From assembly GCA_900199505.1 (NCBI GenBank), contig FZQV01000015.1, forward strand, positions 1-63,718: 63,718 nt of DNA. Direction: 5' to 3'. This DNA comes from Ruaniaceae bacterium KH17 (GTDB lineage: Bacteria; Actinomycetota; Actinomycetes; Actinomycetales; Actinomycetaceae). Below are positions 51,760 through 61,985 of this stretch, piece after piece. The notes beneath the pieces are model-generated. The model did not search any database and had not been told where the DNA came from. It worked only from the letters and a program-made list of their open reading frames with translations. Both the position numbers and the translations under genes were made by a program. The first letter of the stretch is position 1. Every line of letters starts with the position of its first letter.

Positions 51760-51834
51760 GACTGTGCATAACAACACGTTATGGATTGCCCAGTATCTGA
51801 GAATGGGTTGGCGTTCGTTTTGTCAGCGCTCGGG

Positions 51835-51864
51835 TTGACGTGCAAGCTTGAATCCACATAGACC
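51835..51864 (+). promoter_or_regulatory. Candidate sigma-70-type promoter for the amino acid ABC operon
   Basis: TTGACG (51835-51840), an 18-nt spacer and TAGACC (51859-51864) lie 21 nt ahead of the SBP start. Upstream at 51767-51783 is the dyad CATAAC-N5-GTTATG, which could be an operator. Confidence 0.4.
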
Positions 51865-51884
51865 GCGAAAGATTGGACCACAAC

Positions 51885-52817
51885 ATGCGGAAATCACGTC
51901 TTGCAGCGGCAACGCTTGCCCTTCTCACGGGCCTCTCGCTGGCTGCGTGCGGCGGCGATGGCGGTAGTACACCCACGGCGGGTGCGGACCTCGACCTCGA
52001 CGCCTACAACGCCATCATTGACGGCGGAAAGACCGCCTCGGAAGATGTCATCGCGGCATCCGAGTGGGCCACCTCGGTGAAGAATGCGGGCGTCCTCAGG
52101 ATCGGTGGTACCGAGACCTCGAACCTGTTCTCGCTGCTGAACCCGGCCGAGGGCAAGGTTGTGGGATTTGACGCCGGCATCGGGCAGCTTCTCGCTACCT
52201 ACATCCTGGGTGAGGCGAACACCGAAGTGACGCAGGTTTCGGTCGACACTCGCGAGAGCCTGATCGAGTCCGGCGACGTGGACGCCACGATCGCCACCTA
52301 CTCGATCACCCCCGAGCGCGCCGAGCGAATCTCGTTCGCCGGCCCGTACTACCAGGACCAGTTCTCGATCCTCGTCACTGCGGCGAATGACGACATCAAG
52401 TCGGTTGATGACCTCGATGGGAAGATCGTTGCCACGCAGGCCAACTCGACCGGTGAGACCGTGATCGCCGAGTTCGCGCCGGGTGCCGAGATTCTCCCGT
52501 TGCCGGAGCACGCGCAGGCCGTTGAAGCCGTCAAGAACGGCAACGCGGACGCATACATCGTCAACTACGGACTGCTACTGAACGCTGCACTCCAAGAGGC
52601 TGGCGCCGTGAAGACCGTGGGTGAGCCCTTCGGGCCTGCCGATCTCTACGGCATCGGTGTTCCGCTCGACTCGGACGCGGTGGAGTTCATCAACGGTTTC
52701 CTCAAGGAGATCATTGAGGACGGCACGTGGGACAAGCTCTGGCAGGTCACAATCGGTGACCGGACCGGTGTCTCGGAGGCTCCCGCGGCTCCGACCCCGG
52801 GCGACACGGGCCTCTAG
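51885..52817 (+). CDS. Polar amino acid (glutamate-type) ABC transporter substrate-binding lipoprotein
   Basis: A 310-aa lipoprotein. The signal peptide ends in LSLAACGG with the lipid-modified cysteine. The family 3 solute-binding domain shows AGVLRIGGTETSNLFSLL, VVGFDAGIGQLLATYILG, FAGPYYQDQFSILV and a VDDLDGKIVATQANSTGE block. In actinobacteria this type with this permease pair is usually the glutamate system GluBCD, but Asp, Gln or other polar amino acids are possible. A PT-rich tail follows the domain. ATG 51885 was preferred over TTG 51873. Confidence 0.88.
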   Translation: MRKSRLAAATLALLTGLSLAACGGDGGSTPTAGADLDLDAYNAIIDGGKTASEDVIAASEWATSVKNAGVLRIGGTETSNLFSLLNPAEGKVVGFDAGIGQLLATYILGEANTEVTQVSVDTRESLIESGDVDATIATYSITPERAERISFAGPYYQDQFSILVTAANDDIKSVDDLDGKIVATQANSTGETVIAEFAPGAEILPLPEHAQAVEAVKNGNADAYIVNYGLLLNAALQEAGAVKTVGEPFGPADLYGIGVPLDSDAVEFINGFLKEIIEDGTWDKLWQVTIGDRTGVSEAPAAPTPGDTGL

Positions 52818-52826
52818 CAACTCAGT

Positions 52827-52857
52827 CGATCGGCCCGCCTCAGTGGCGGGCCGATCG
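52827..52857 (+). other. Intercistronic hairpin between amino acid SBP and permease genes
   Basis: A perfect 13-bp stem, CGATCGGCCCGCC (52827-52839) and GGCGGGCCGATCG (52845-52857), with a TCAGT loop, starts 9 nt after the SBP stop and ends 19 nt before the permease start. No U-run follows. Confidence 0.75.
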
Positions 52858-52876
52858 CGTATCCGGGAGGTGCTCA

Positions 52877-53524
52877 ATGGATGTCATCTTCGGTGAGTAC
52901 GGGGACGCGCTCTTTTCGGGGTTCGTGCTGACGCTCCAACTGACGATTCTCGGCTTCGCCGGGGGATTCGTGGTGGGCGCAATCCTCGCGATCTTCCGGG
53001 TCTCGCCGATTGCCCCGCTTCGAGTCGCGGGCACGATCTACGTCGAATTCTTCCGCAACGTCCCGATGGTGGCGTTGCTCCTGCTGGTGGTCTACGGCCT
53101 GCCCTACGCTGGTGTGAATCTTGGCTACCTCTGGTCCACGATTCTTTCGATCGTGGCGGTTGGCGCCGCGTTCGCCTGCGAGACCCTCCGAACGGGTATC
53201 AACGCCGTCGACAAAGGGCAGGTCGAGGCGGCACGATCACTCGGACTCGGCTTCCTCGGGATCGCCCGACACCTCGTCATTCCGCAGGCCCTACGAACGG
53301 TGATCGGACCCATGGTGACCCTCTTCATCGGGATCCTGCTGAGCTCGTCCCTTGCCGCCGTCGTCGGTATGCGTGAACTCACCGCGACCGTCGCCTTCAT
53401 CAATAACCGTGAGGCGCTGGGACTGCTCACCTTCGGTGTGGCCGGTGCGATCTACATCATCCTGTCGCTGAGTGCAGCCGCCGCGGGTGCGGTTCTGGAG
53501 AAGAGATTGCGGGTGCTGCGATGA
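52877..53524 (+). CDS. Polar amino acid ABC transporter permease (GluC-like)
   Basis: A 215-aa His/Glu/Gln/Arg/opine-family permease with about five helices. Family marks are VEFFRNVPMVALLLLVVYGLP and the coupling loop GQVEAARSLGLGFLGIARHLVIPQA. A GGGAGGTG ribosome-binding site precedes ATG 52877. It overlaps the next permease by 4 nt. Confidence 0.9.
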   Translation: MDVIFGEYGDALFSGFVLTLQLTILGFAGGFVVGAILAIFRVSPIAPLRVAGTIYVEFFRNVPMVALLLLVVYGLPYAGVNLGYLWSTILSIVAVGAAFACETLRTGINAVDKGQVEAARSLGLGFLGIARHLVIPQALRTVIGPMVTLFIGILLSSSLAAVVGMRELTATVAFINNREALGLLTFGVAGAIYIILSLSAAAAGAVLEKRLRVLR

Positions 53525-54384
53525 GTTCCGCACACGCAATCTTCGACGCTCCCGGTCCTCGCGGGCAGCGAATTACGCGTATCGCGACAATTGCTTCGGT
53601 CATCTTTGTCGTCGCCGTTGGCGCTCTGGTCATCTGGCAACTTGCCCGCACCGGCCAACTTGCCGCCGATAAGTGGGTCACCTTCACACAGCCGGCAATC
53701 GTCACGTACCTTGGGATTGCCCTCAAGAACACGGCGCTTGCCGCGCTCGGGGCGGCGGCGATCGGCCTCCCGCTCGGTGCGCTTCTGGCGCTCGGGCGGC
53801 TCTCAAAGTACGCGGTCCTACGTTGGCCAGCCACTGCGGTGATCGAGATGTTCCGTGCGGTGCCGGTACTGCTTGTGATCTACGTGTTCATGTTTGCGCT
53901 CCCGCAGTACAACATCACGCTGAGTATCTACGCGAAGCTTGCCATCCCGATCGGACTGTGTGCTGCGGCAGTGATGGCCGAGGTGTTCCGAGCTGGTGTG
54001 CTCGCGGTTCCGCGCGGCCAGACTGAGGCTGCACTCGCGCTGGGAATGCGTGAGAGCGCGGTGATGATGTTCGTCGTTTTCCCGCAGGCACTGCGCATGA
54101 TCATCCCGGCGCTCGTGGCGCAGGCGGTTGTCGTCGTGAAGGACACGGCCTTTGGTTACGTGGTGAGCTACCCGGAACTTATGCAGGCCGGCAAGGTGCT
54201 CGTTGCGAACACGCAGGATCTCATCCAGACCTACTTCGTCGTCACGGTAGTCTACGTGCTCGTGAACATGGCGATCTCGTGGATCGCCCACCGGCTCGAG
54301 CGCCGGATGAGCGGAACTAAGAACTCACGGATCCCGCTCCTACCGAAGCGGGCATCCTTCGCCAAGCCCACGGAAATGGCCTGA
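53521..54384 (+). CDS. Polar amino acid ABC transporter permease (GluD-like)
   Basis: A 287-aa partner permease. It has a longer N-terminus with an extra helix (ATIASVIFVVAVGALVIWQLA), then the permease domain with VIEMFRAVPVLLVIYVFMF and the coupling loop GQTEAALALGMRESAVMMFVVFPQ. An ATP-binding subunit is not encoded after it; the operon ends in a hairpin, so the ATPase must come from elsewhere in the genome. Confidence 0.9.
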   Translation: MSSAHAIFDAPGPRGQRITRIATIASVIFVVAVGALVIWQLARTGQLAADKWVTFTQPAIVTYLGIALKNTALAALGAAAIGLPLGALLALGRLSKYAVLRWPATAVIEMFRAVPVLLVIYVFMFALPQYNITLSIYAKLAIPIGLCAAAVMAEVFRAGVLAVPRGQTEAALALGMRESAVMMFVVFPQALRMIIPALVAQAVVVVKDTAFGYVVSYPELMQAGKVLVANTQDLIQTYFVVTVVYVLVNMAISWIAHRLERRMSGTKNSRIPLLPKRASFAKPTEMA

Positions 54385-54386
54385 CC

Positions 54387-54423
54387 GCCCCAATCGAAGA
54401 GCACACGTTCCTCTTCGGTGGGG
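54387..54423 (+). terminator. Hairpin after the amino acid permease operon (terminator-like)
   Basis: GCCCCAATCGAAGAG (54387-54401) pairs with CTCTTCGGTGGGG (54411-54423) with one bulge around a 9-nt loop, 2 nt after the stop. No U-run. Confidence 0.45.
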
Positions 54424-54472
54424 AGTCGAGACGGGGACAGCTTCTTTCGGGCAGAGTTTCAACGCGATCGGC

Positions 54473-54478
54473 TATATT
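54473..54478 (+). promoter_or_regulatory. Candidate -10 for the tetR gene
   Basis: TATATT, in an AT-rich patch unusual for this DNA, lies 71 nt before ATG 54550. No convincing -35 was found; the leader of about 65 nt is free of other ORFs. Confidence 0.4.
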
Positions 54479-54549
54479 AGACAGCGTGCCCAATAGAAGC
54501 GGGCAGGATGTCAGTGAATGCCTACTAATGGGGGAACGGAGCGAGTTCG

Positions 54550-55137
54550 ATGGGCCGGCCACGGAAGGATGGGCAAGACTCTGCCGTCTCTCGGATGGAG
54601 GCGGCGTTCTTTCGTGTGATGGAGGAGACGCCCTTCGGGAAGCTCACGGTGAGGGCGGTTGTCACCGAGGCTGGCGTCAACCGTAACTCGTTCTACTACC
54701 ACTATGCAGGAATCGATGATCTCGCGCGCAGTGCCGTGGCGAACTTACTAGTCCCAGAGATCCCTCGAATGATTTTGAGAGGTCTTGGCCCCGGCTCGGA
54801 GCAAGTCGTGCAGGTTCTCGAGGGTGTGCATGGCGATGACCGGCTACGCAAGTTACTCATTCTGATCGGACCGAACTCCACGTCCGCACTGCGCGCAATG
54901 CTGAAAGACGCGGTGCTGGACCTGTGGCTGCAGACGTTCGAGGTGGAGCGAGGCGACCTCACCCCCGAAGAATCTGCGACAGTAGACTTCTTGCTCGCCG
55001 GAGCTCTGGAGCTCGTAGGTCAGGTCAAACAATCTGACGCTCGCGCAGCGCTGAGCCGGCTCAGTTCGATTCCGATCGTTCAGGAGAGCATGCGCATCGC
55101 GGTGCTAACGCTCAAGGCTGCGGGCACGCGCTCTTAG
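54550..55137 (+). CDS. TetR/AcrR family transcriptional regulator
   Basis: A 195-aa regulator. The HTH is at about residues 27-50 (FGKLTVRAVVTEAGVNRNSFYYHY), the classic TetR pattern ending in FYYHY/FYYHF. The C-terminal ligand domain is not recognisable. It begins MGRPRKDG, a basic N-terminal arm that can contact the minor groove. It converges with the VOC gene, overlapping it by 4 nt. The target is unknown; no efflux pump lies next to it. Confidence 0.88.
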   Translation: MGRPRKDGQDSAVSRMEAAFFRVMEETPFGKLTVRAVVTEAGVNRNSFYYHYAGIDDLARSAVANLLVPEIPRMILRGLGPGSEQVVQVLEGVHGDDRLRKLLILIGPNSTSALRAMLKDAVLDLWLQTFEVERGDLTPEESATVDFLLAGALELVGQVKQSDARAALSRLSSIPIVQESMRIAVLTLKAAGTRS

Positions 55138-56036
55138 TCTTGCGGCGACGCCGCCAGAACCGTGCCCCAGGGGTCCTTGAAGCGGAGGGTGTGGCCGTCG
55201 TCGTCGGCCTGGATCTCGTGATGCTTGAGCCGGGCGGCGAGTTCCGCTACATCTTCACGCGAGGGTAGCGTGACCCGCACATCTCCGAGTCCGAGCGAAG
55301 CCGCGCGAGGCCCGGCGCCCCGGGACTGCCAGGTGTTCATGCCCAGGTGGTGGTGGTAACCGCCTGCCGAGACGAACAGGGCCGTGCCGCCATCGAGAAT
55401 CACGTCGAAACCGAGCTTGTTCACATAGAACTCGCGGGCCGTGGGGATGTCTCCCACCTGAAGGTGGACGTGGCCCACGGTTGCAGTGGTGCCCTCTGGT
55501 GAGAGAGCCTCGTCATACCAGGTCTCGACGAAGTCGATCGGGTGCAGTGGCAGGCTCGCCATCGCGACCGAGCCGTCGGGGCCGATCTGCCAGTCCGAGC
55601 GCGGGCGGTCGCGGTAGAGCTCAAGTCCGTTGCCCTCGGGGTCGGTGAAGTAGAAGGCCTCGCTCACGAGGTGATCGGCCGAGCCGGTGTAGGTCTGCGG
55701 GACCTTCCGGAACATCGAGAGGAGCGAACCCGCGAGCTGTGCCTGATTCTCGAAGAGGATCGCCGTGTGATACAGCCCGGCGCCGCGCGGATTCCCTGCG
55801 GGAAGATCCCGTTCCTGGCGGAGCGTGAGGATGTGTTCGCTGCCCCGGCCGAGCGTGGCGGATGCGCCCGCGTGATTCAGAACATCTAGCCCGACGGCGT
55901 CGTGGTAGTACCCGATCATGCCGTCTAGATCGTGCACCAACAGTTCCACGGCGTCCATCCGCAGATCGTCCGGCATGGCGCCCGCCGTCGGAACGGAGGG
56001 TGTGATCCAGGTGGGTGTGGCGTGCTGGGTGGTCAT
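55134..56036 (-). CDS. VOC family protein, catechol-2,3-dioxygenase-like (CatE type)
   Basis: A 300-aa protein with two VOC (beta-alpha-beta-beta-beta) domains, about residues 22-140 and 165-295. Possible metal ligands are H90 region (GLYHTAILFENQ), E138 region (GNGLELYRDRP), H192 region (TATVGHVHLQVGD) and the YHHHLGMNTWQSRG motif. The layout resembles B. subtilis CatE and related ring-cleavage enzymes; glyoxalase-like or unknown activities are possible. Confidence 0.82.
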   Translation of the reverse strand: MTTQHATPTWITPSVPTAGAMPDDLRMDAVELLVHDLDGMIGYYHDAVGLDVLNHAGASATLGRGSEHILTLRQERDLPAGNPRGAGLYHTAILFENQAQLAGSLLSMFRKVPQTYTGSADHLVSEAFYFTDPEGNGLELYRDRPRSDWQIGPDGSVAMASLPLHPIDFVETWYDEALSPEGTTATVGHVHLQVGDIPTAREFYVNKLGFDVILDGGTALFVSAGGYHHHLGMNTWQSRGAGPRAASLGLGDVRVTLPSREDVAELAARLKHHEIQADDDGHTLRFKDPWGTVLAASPQD

Positions 56037-56098
56037 GAGGCTTCCCTATCGTGCGAGAATCCCATCGTCCCACCAGATGGTTGAACCGTCAACTAGTT

Positions 56099-56174
56099 TG
56101 GCGCCCCCGGTCGGACTCGAACCGACAACCTGCAGATTAGAAGTCTGTTGCTCTATCCATTGAGCTACGGAGGC
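56099..56174 (-). tRNA. tRNA-Arg (TCT)
   Basis: A minus-strand cloverleaf beginning GCCTCCG and ending CGGGGGC, discriminator G, with CCA encoded (56099-56101). The anticodon stem-loop CAGACTTCTAATCTG gives anticodon TCT, reading AGA. The D arm AGCTCAATGGATAGAGC and T arm GTCGGTTCGAGTCCGAC are canonical. AGA is a rare codon in this GC-rich genome. Confidence 0.95.
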
Positions 56175-56213
56175 AGCGTGACTACCTTACCGGCGATTGG
56201 CGGTGTTCCTGAC

Positions 56214-56219
56214 TAGGAT
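56214..56219 (+). promoter_or_regulatory. -10 element of a probable leaderless promoter for the GTPase pair
   Basis: TAGGAT, then six bases, then GTG 56226. Confidence 0.45.
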
Positions 56220-56225
56220 TGACGC

Positions 56226-57788
56226 GTGACCGAGGAACCAAGCGCCACCCTGCGACACCTGTTGACGGAAATCAACACGCTCGTCGACGCCACAGAGTTC
56301 CCGCTCACCATCCCTGGCTCCGATGACGCCGTCGAACTCCGTGAACGCCTCTCCACTCGAATCGCCACCCACCTCCTGCCGCGAATGGGCGAGAACAGCG
56401 CCCCCGCCGTCGTCGTCCTGGGCGGCTCGGCCGGAGCGGGTAAGTCCACTCTGTTGAACTCCGTGGTCCGTGAGGAGGTTTCGCAAGCTGGGGTGGTCCG
56501 CCCGACGACGCGCACTCCCGTCCTCGTGCACCACCCCTCGGTCACCGGTCACCCGCTTGAGGCGATCGCAACGAGCGTGGCGCACCGCGCGATCTCGCCG
56601 ACGATGGTGATCGTGGACGCCCCGGACCTCGATTCGCTCTCCGCCGAGAATCGCCGCCTCGCGCTCACGCTGCTCGACTCGGCCGATCTGTGGGTCTTCG
56701 TGACCTCGGCAGCCCGCTACGGTGATCAGCTCCCGTGGTCAAACCTCATTGAGGCGCGCGAGCGCGGGATGCAGGTGGCCGTGGTCCTGAATCGCGTGCC
56801 AAAGCATGCCCTCGCGGCCGTGCGCGCCGATCTCCTCAGCCGGCTTGAGACCCTCGGGCTCGGCTCGGCCCCGCTGTTCTTCATTGAGGACGTCTCGCCC
56901 CACGAGGGCCCACTGCCGCAGGCGCTGGTCTCGGAGTTCGTGATGTGGTTGAACGCGGCCGGGGGAGAGCGGCAATCCCGCGGTCTCATCCGGCGGACCT
57001 CGAGCGGCGTGTGGCAGTCCGTCCACGATGGCCTCCTCGATCTTGCTGGCGCAGTGGACTCGCAGGCCCGAGCGGCGGCCCGGCTTGGGCGCGCTTCCGT
57101 GGCATCGGTGCGTGGCCCGCAATCGGATCTCGATTCGGCGATCGTCTCCGGCGAATTGGCGCTCGGCGCACCCACGGCAAGATGGCTGGCGCTGGCATCC
57201 GCCGGCGGCGTGCTCGAGCCGTTCCTCACCGATCAGAAGGTCAAGGGCGGCACTGCCAAGATGGAACGAACCGCCGCGCTCGCTCAGCTGGCGCGGGAGT
57301 GCCGCGAGTCCGTGGTGCGCTTACTCGTCGATGCTATCCAAGACGCGGATGCTGGCGTCCGCGAATGGTGGCAGCACCAAGGCGCCGCCCACCTCACCGA
57401 CTCGGTGGCGGCGACCCGCCAGGCTGACGCTCGGAAGATCGCCGAAGCCACGATCGACACCTGGATGCAGGACATCCTCGGCCTGCTCGACGCACACGGA
57501 TTCGAGCCCTCGCCCCGCCTCACTGAACTCGTTGAGTCGCGAGCAGTCCGTGACCTCGTCGTCGCTGCCGCCGTCGGAGTTCCCGGTGCGGTGCAGGCAT
57601 CCAAGGCTCACGTGGGTGAGACGATTCACTACGAGGCGCTCGCAGGCCTCCGTGAGGCGGCGAAGCGGGCCGTCAACGAGGCCACCACGCCGTTCCTTGC
57701 GGTGATTCGCACGCTTCCCACCGCCGATTCCGCCACCCGACTCCGGGTCCGCGCGGCGGAACTGAAAGGACATATTGGTGGATCCTGA
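56226..57788 (+). CDS. Dynamin-like / P-loop GTPase domain protein, first of a tandem pair
   Basis: A 520-aa protein with a P-loop GGSAGAGKST (residues 65-74), a switch-like VRPTTRTPVLVHH block, a DxPD motif (IVDAPDLDSLS) and a probable base-recognition segment (VVLNRVPKHA). The remaining 300 residues are helix-rich with no clear transmembrane segment. Gene and domain order resemble bacterial dynamin-like pairs such as DynA/DynB of Streptomyces, in which two different GTPases cooperate in membrane remodelling at division; orthology is not shown. It overlaps the next GTPase gene by 11 nt. Confidence 0.7.
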   Translation: MTEEPSATLRHLLTEINTLVDATEFPLTIPGSDDAVELRERLSTRIATHLLPRMGENSAPAVVVLGGSAGAGKSTLLNSVVREEVSQAGVVRPTTRTPVLVHHPSVTGHPLEAIATSVAHRAISPTMVIVDAPDLDSLSAENRRLALTLLDSADLWVFVTSAARYGDQLPWSNLIEARERGMQVAVVLNRVPKHALAAVRADLLSRLETLGLGSAPLFFIEDVSPHEGPLPQALVSEFVMWLNAAGGERQSRGLIRRTSSGVWQSVHDGLLDLAGAVDSQARAAARLGRASVASVRGPQSDLDSAIVSGELALGAPTARWLALASAGGVLEPFLTDQKVKGGTAKMERTAALAQLARECRESVVRLLVDAIQDADAGVREWWQHQGAAHLTDSVAATRQADARKIAEATIDTWMQDILGLLDAHGFEPSPRLTELVESRAVRDLVVAAAVGVPGAVQASKAHVGETIHYEALAGLREAAKRAVNEATTPFLAVIRTLPTADSATRLRVRAAELKGHIGGS

Positions 57789-59214
57789 CGTCTCCCGGAT
57801 GATTGTCGAGCTCGAGGAGGCCATCGCGGTCGCCGCGAGCTGCCTGCCCGCAGGTGAAGAGGCCGCGGCACGGGCTGGCCTCGACGACGCCGTGCGCCGC
57901 TACGAGCAGGCGGGAGAGCACACTGTCGTCGCCCTCGTGGGCGGCACTGGTTCGGGGAAGTCGTCATTGTTCAATGCGCTCACCGATTCCGATTTCGCGG
58001 ACGACGGCGTGCTCCGCCCCACCACTCGGCGCGCCTCCTCGTGTACGTGGGGGAGTGATGCTGAATCACTTCTCGATTTCCTCGGTGTGGACCCGGCGCG
58101 ACGCCTTGAGCGTGCGGCGGATGGAGCCGCCTCCGGCCTGGTCCTGTTGGATCTGCCGGACAACGACTCTGTGGAAGAGGCGCACCTCAAGCAGGTGGAG
58201 CAACTGCTTCCGGTGGTGGATGTCCTCGCGTGGGTGGTCGATCCGCAGAAGTACGCCGATCACCTCTTGCATGCGAACTACCTCCAAGTGTTGGGCCGAC
58301 GCGCCGACGCCATGGTTGTGATCGTCAACCAGATCGACACGCTCACTCCCGCAGGGCTCGAGACGATCCTTGCGGACGTGCGGCGTCTCCTGATTGAGGA
58401 TGGCCTGCCCGACGTCGATGTGCTCACCACATGCGCGGTCTCGGGCCAGGGTGTGGACACCCTTTGGCAACGGCTGACCGGCGTGGCAGCTGGAGAATCG
58501 ACGGCGCGCCGCACCATCGCTGCGGAACTCGGCCAGATCGCCACGCGGGTGCTCTCGCACATGGGGGAGTCTGAGGCCAGCGTGGATGACGCGGTGATCG
58601 ACGAGGCCGTGGGTGAGCTGCTCGCTGCGAGCGGTGTAGAGGCGGTCTCGGACGCGATCGCATCGGGGCGTGGCGCAGTGATGCGCCCCCAGGCGCCGGG
58701 ACGTGCGGCCGTGGCTGCGATCGGTTCATCGTGGGCGGCGCAAGCCACCGAAGGGCTGCCTTCCCCGTGGGCGGACGCCGTCGAAGCGGAACTGCCCTCG
58801 GTGCGGCAACTCCAAGAGTCCACGGCACGGGCGCTTGAGGCCGTGCCGGTTCCGACCCCTCGCAGGGGTCCGCACATCGGTCTGGTGGTGGCGGGAGCGC
58901 TGCTTGCCGTGATCGCCGTCGGGATGGGGGTGCTGGCCGCGATTGGTGCGACGAACCCCGATTTTGGGCTGGGCGGCGTGCCGCGGATTGTGCTCGTGCT
59001 CGGCGCGTGCGCCTTGCTGGTCGCCGCAGCGTTCGCCTTGATCCGCGCGCCGCAACAGGCGCAGGAAGCGCGTACAACGGCGGCCGCGGCCTACAACGAC
59101 TCGGTGCGTTCCCAGGTACGTGATGAAGTGCGGGATGTGCTGGTGTTACCAACGGCCGAGGTCTTGGCTCGCCATGCGCGTTCCCGCGAGCTGCTCGAAT
59201 CGGCTGCGCGTTAG
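57778..59214 (+). CDS. Dynamin-like / P-loop GTPase domain protein with two transmembrane helices
   Basis: A 478-aa protein. The GTPase domain has the P-loop VGGTGSGKSSLFNAL, the switch I-like RPTTRRASSCTWG, the G3-like LLDLPDNDS and the G4-like VIVNQIDTL. A helical middle region follows, and then two transmembrane helices near residues 365-420 (GLVVAGALLAVIAVGMGVLAA and IVLVLGACALLVAAAFALI), suggesting that it anchors the pair to the membrane. GTG 57778 lies 6 nt after GAAAGGA; TTG 57775 is one codon earlier. Confidence 0.72.
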   Translation: MDPDVSRMIVELEEAIAVAASCLPAGEEAAARAGLDDAVRRYEQAGEHTVVALVGGTGSGKSSLFNALTDSDFADDGVLRPTTRRASSCTWGSDAESLLDFLGVDPARRLERAADGAASGLVLLDLPDNDSVEEAHLKQVEQLLPVVDVLAWVVDPQKYADHLLHANYLQVLGRRADAMVVIVNQIDTLTPAGLETILADVRRLLIEDGLPDVDVLTTCAVSGQGVDTLWQRLTGVAAGESTARRTIAAELGQIATRVLSHMGESEASVDDAVIDEAVGELLAASGVEAVSDAIASGRGAVMRPQAPGRAAVAAIGSSWAAQATEGLPSPWADAVEAELPSVRQLQESTARALEAVPVPTPRRGPHIGLVVAGALLAVIAVGMGVLAAIGATNPDFGLGGVPRIVLVLGACALLVAAAFALIRAPQQAQEARTTAAAAYNDSVRSQVRDEVRDVLVLPTAEVLARHARSRELLESAAR

Positions 59215-59334
59215 GTTATCCACACCGCGCGAGGGGACTGTATCCACAGGCACTCGATTTCGGGGGTGCGGCGGCGGCGCCATCCTTGCCACGATTCCCT
59301 CACACCTGCAGAGTGCGGGTGTAGAGAGGAAGAC

Positions 59335-59838
59335 ATGTCGAACGAGACCTTTGTCACCGTGCGTGGGAATGCCGCCCGGGATCCGGAGCGCCGCGAAGGC
59401 AGCAAGATGCCGTGGGTGCGCTTCTCAATCGGAGTGACCGCGCAGATTCGCAATGCGGAGGGAGCCTATGAGGACCGCCCCACGCAGTGGTTCGAGGTAC
59501 GTGTGTTCGGAGCGCAGGCCGGGCACGTTGCGGAAAGCGTTCGCAAGGGAACTCCCGTGTTAGTACGCGGAGAGCTCCGCCACGATCAGTGGGAGAACAA
59601 GGATGGTGAGAGGTTTTCGCGGAACGTGGTCCTCGCCGAGAGCGTGGCGCTCGATCTGCACTACCGGAGTTACAGCCTGATCCAGACCCGGCCGGAGCTG
59701 GATGCGCCAGTTGAGCAGAGTTCCACACCGCGTGCCGCGGCTAATTCCGATCCGCTGGGGGTTGGCGAGACGCCGGGTGGCCCATGGAGTGCCAGGTCTT
59801 CGGCGCAGATAGGGGAGTACTCCGTGCCTGTGGCATAG
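59335..59838 (+). CDS. ssb: Single-stranded DNA-binding protein (Ssb-like)
   Basis: A 167-aa OB-fold protein. The fold is visible in ETFVTVRGNAARDPERR, WVRFSIGVTA and TQWFEVRVFGAQAGHVAESV, followed by KGTPVLVRGELRHDQWENKDG. The C-terminal tail lacks the acidic DDDIPF-type tip of the main replication SSB, so this is probably an accessory SSB like mycobacterial SsbB (Rv2478c), which also sits beside the EttA-like gene. ATG 59335 follows GAGAGGAAG. Confidence 0.88.
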   Translation: MSNETFVTVRGNAARDPERREGSKMPWVRFSIGVTAQIRNAEGAYEDRPTQWFEVRVFGAQAGHVAESVRKGTPVLVRGELRHDQWENKDGERFSRNVVLAESVALDLHYRSYSLIQTRPELDAPVEQSSTPRAAANSDPLGVGETPGGPWSARSSAQIGEYSVPVA

Positions 59839-59883
59839 TTGATGCGGCGCATTCTGCGCCGCGAATCAACACCAAGGAGAGTT

Positions 59884-61565
<1,682 letters not shown>

Positions 61566-61566
<1 letters not shown>

Positions 61567-61985
61567 TGAAGACCACAGTCCCGGTTCCGGTGCGCTGGGC
61601 CGATCTCGACGCGTATGGCCACGTGAACAACGCTGCCGTGTTCACCCTCCTGGAGGAGGCCCGGATCGCGCTGTTTTGGCGCGGGCGGGAAGATGCGGCG
61701 ACTCAGCTGGCGACGTTCATCGCGCACCAGGAGATCGAGTACCTGTTGCCGATCTCATATCCGGATGAGCCGTTGCCGATTTCGGTGTGGATCTCGAAGA
61801 TCGGCGGCGCGAGCGCCGAGGTGTGCTACGAGGTCCCGAACGCGGCCGGAGACGTGGCGGCACGGGCTCGCACCACGATCGTCACGGTGAACCCGGCGAC
61901 GGGCACGCCTCGCCGGATTACGGATGAGGAGCGCGCTCGGTGGGCCGAGTACCTCGCGGACCCGGTCCAGTTCCGCCGCCACTAG
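61566..61985 (+). CDS. Hotdog-fold acyl-CoA thioesterase (4-HBT/YbgC type)
   Basis: A 139-aa hotdog protein with the active-site block VRWADLDAYGHVNNAAVFTLLEEAR, in which the Asp is catalytic. The substrate is unknown. The GTG start overlaps the ettA stop (TAGTG), so translation is coupled. An ABC-F gene followed by this thioesterase is a common actinobacterial arrangement. Confidence 0.88.
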
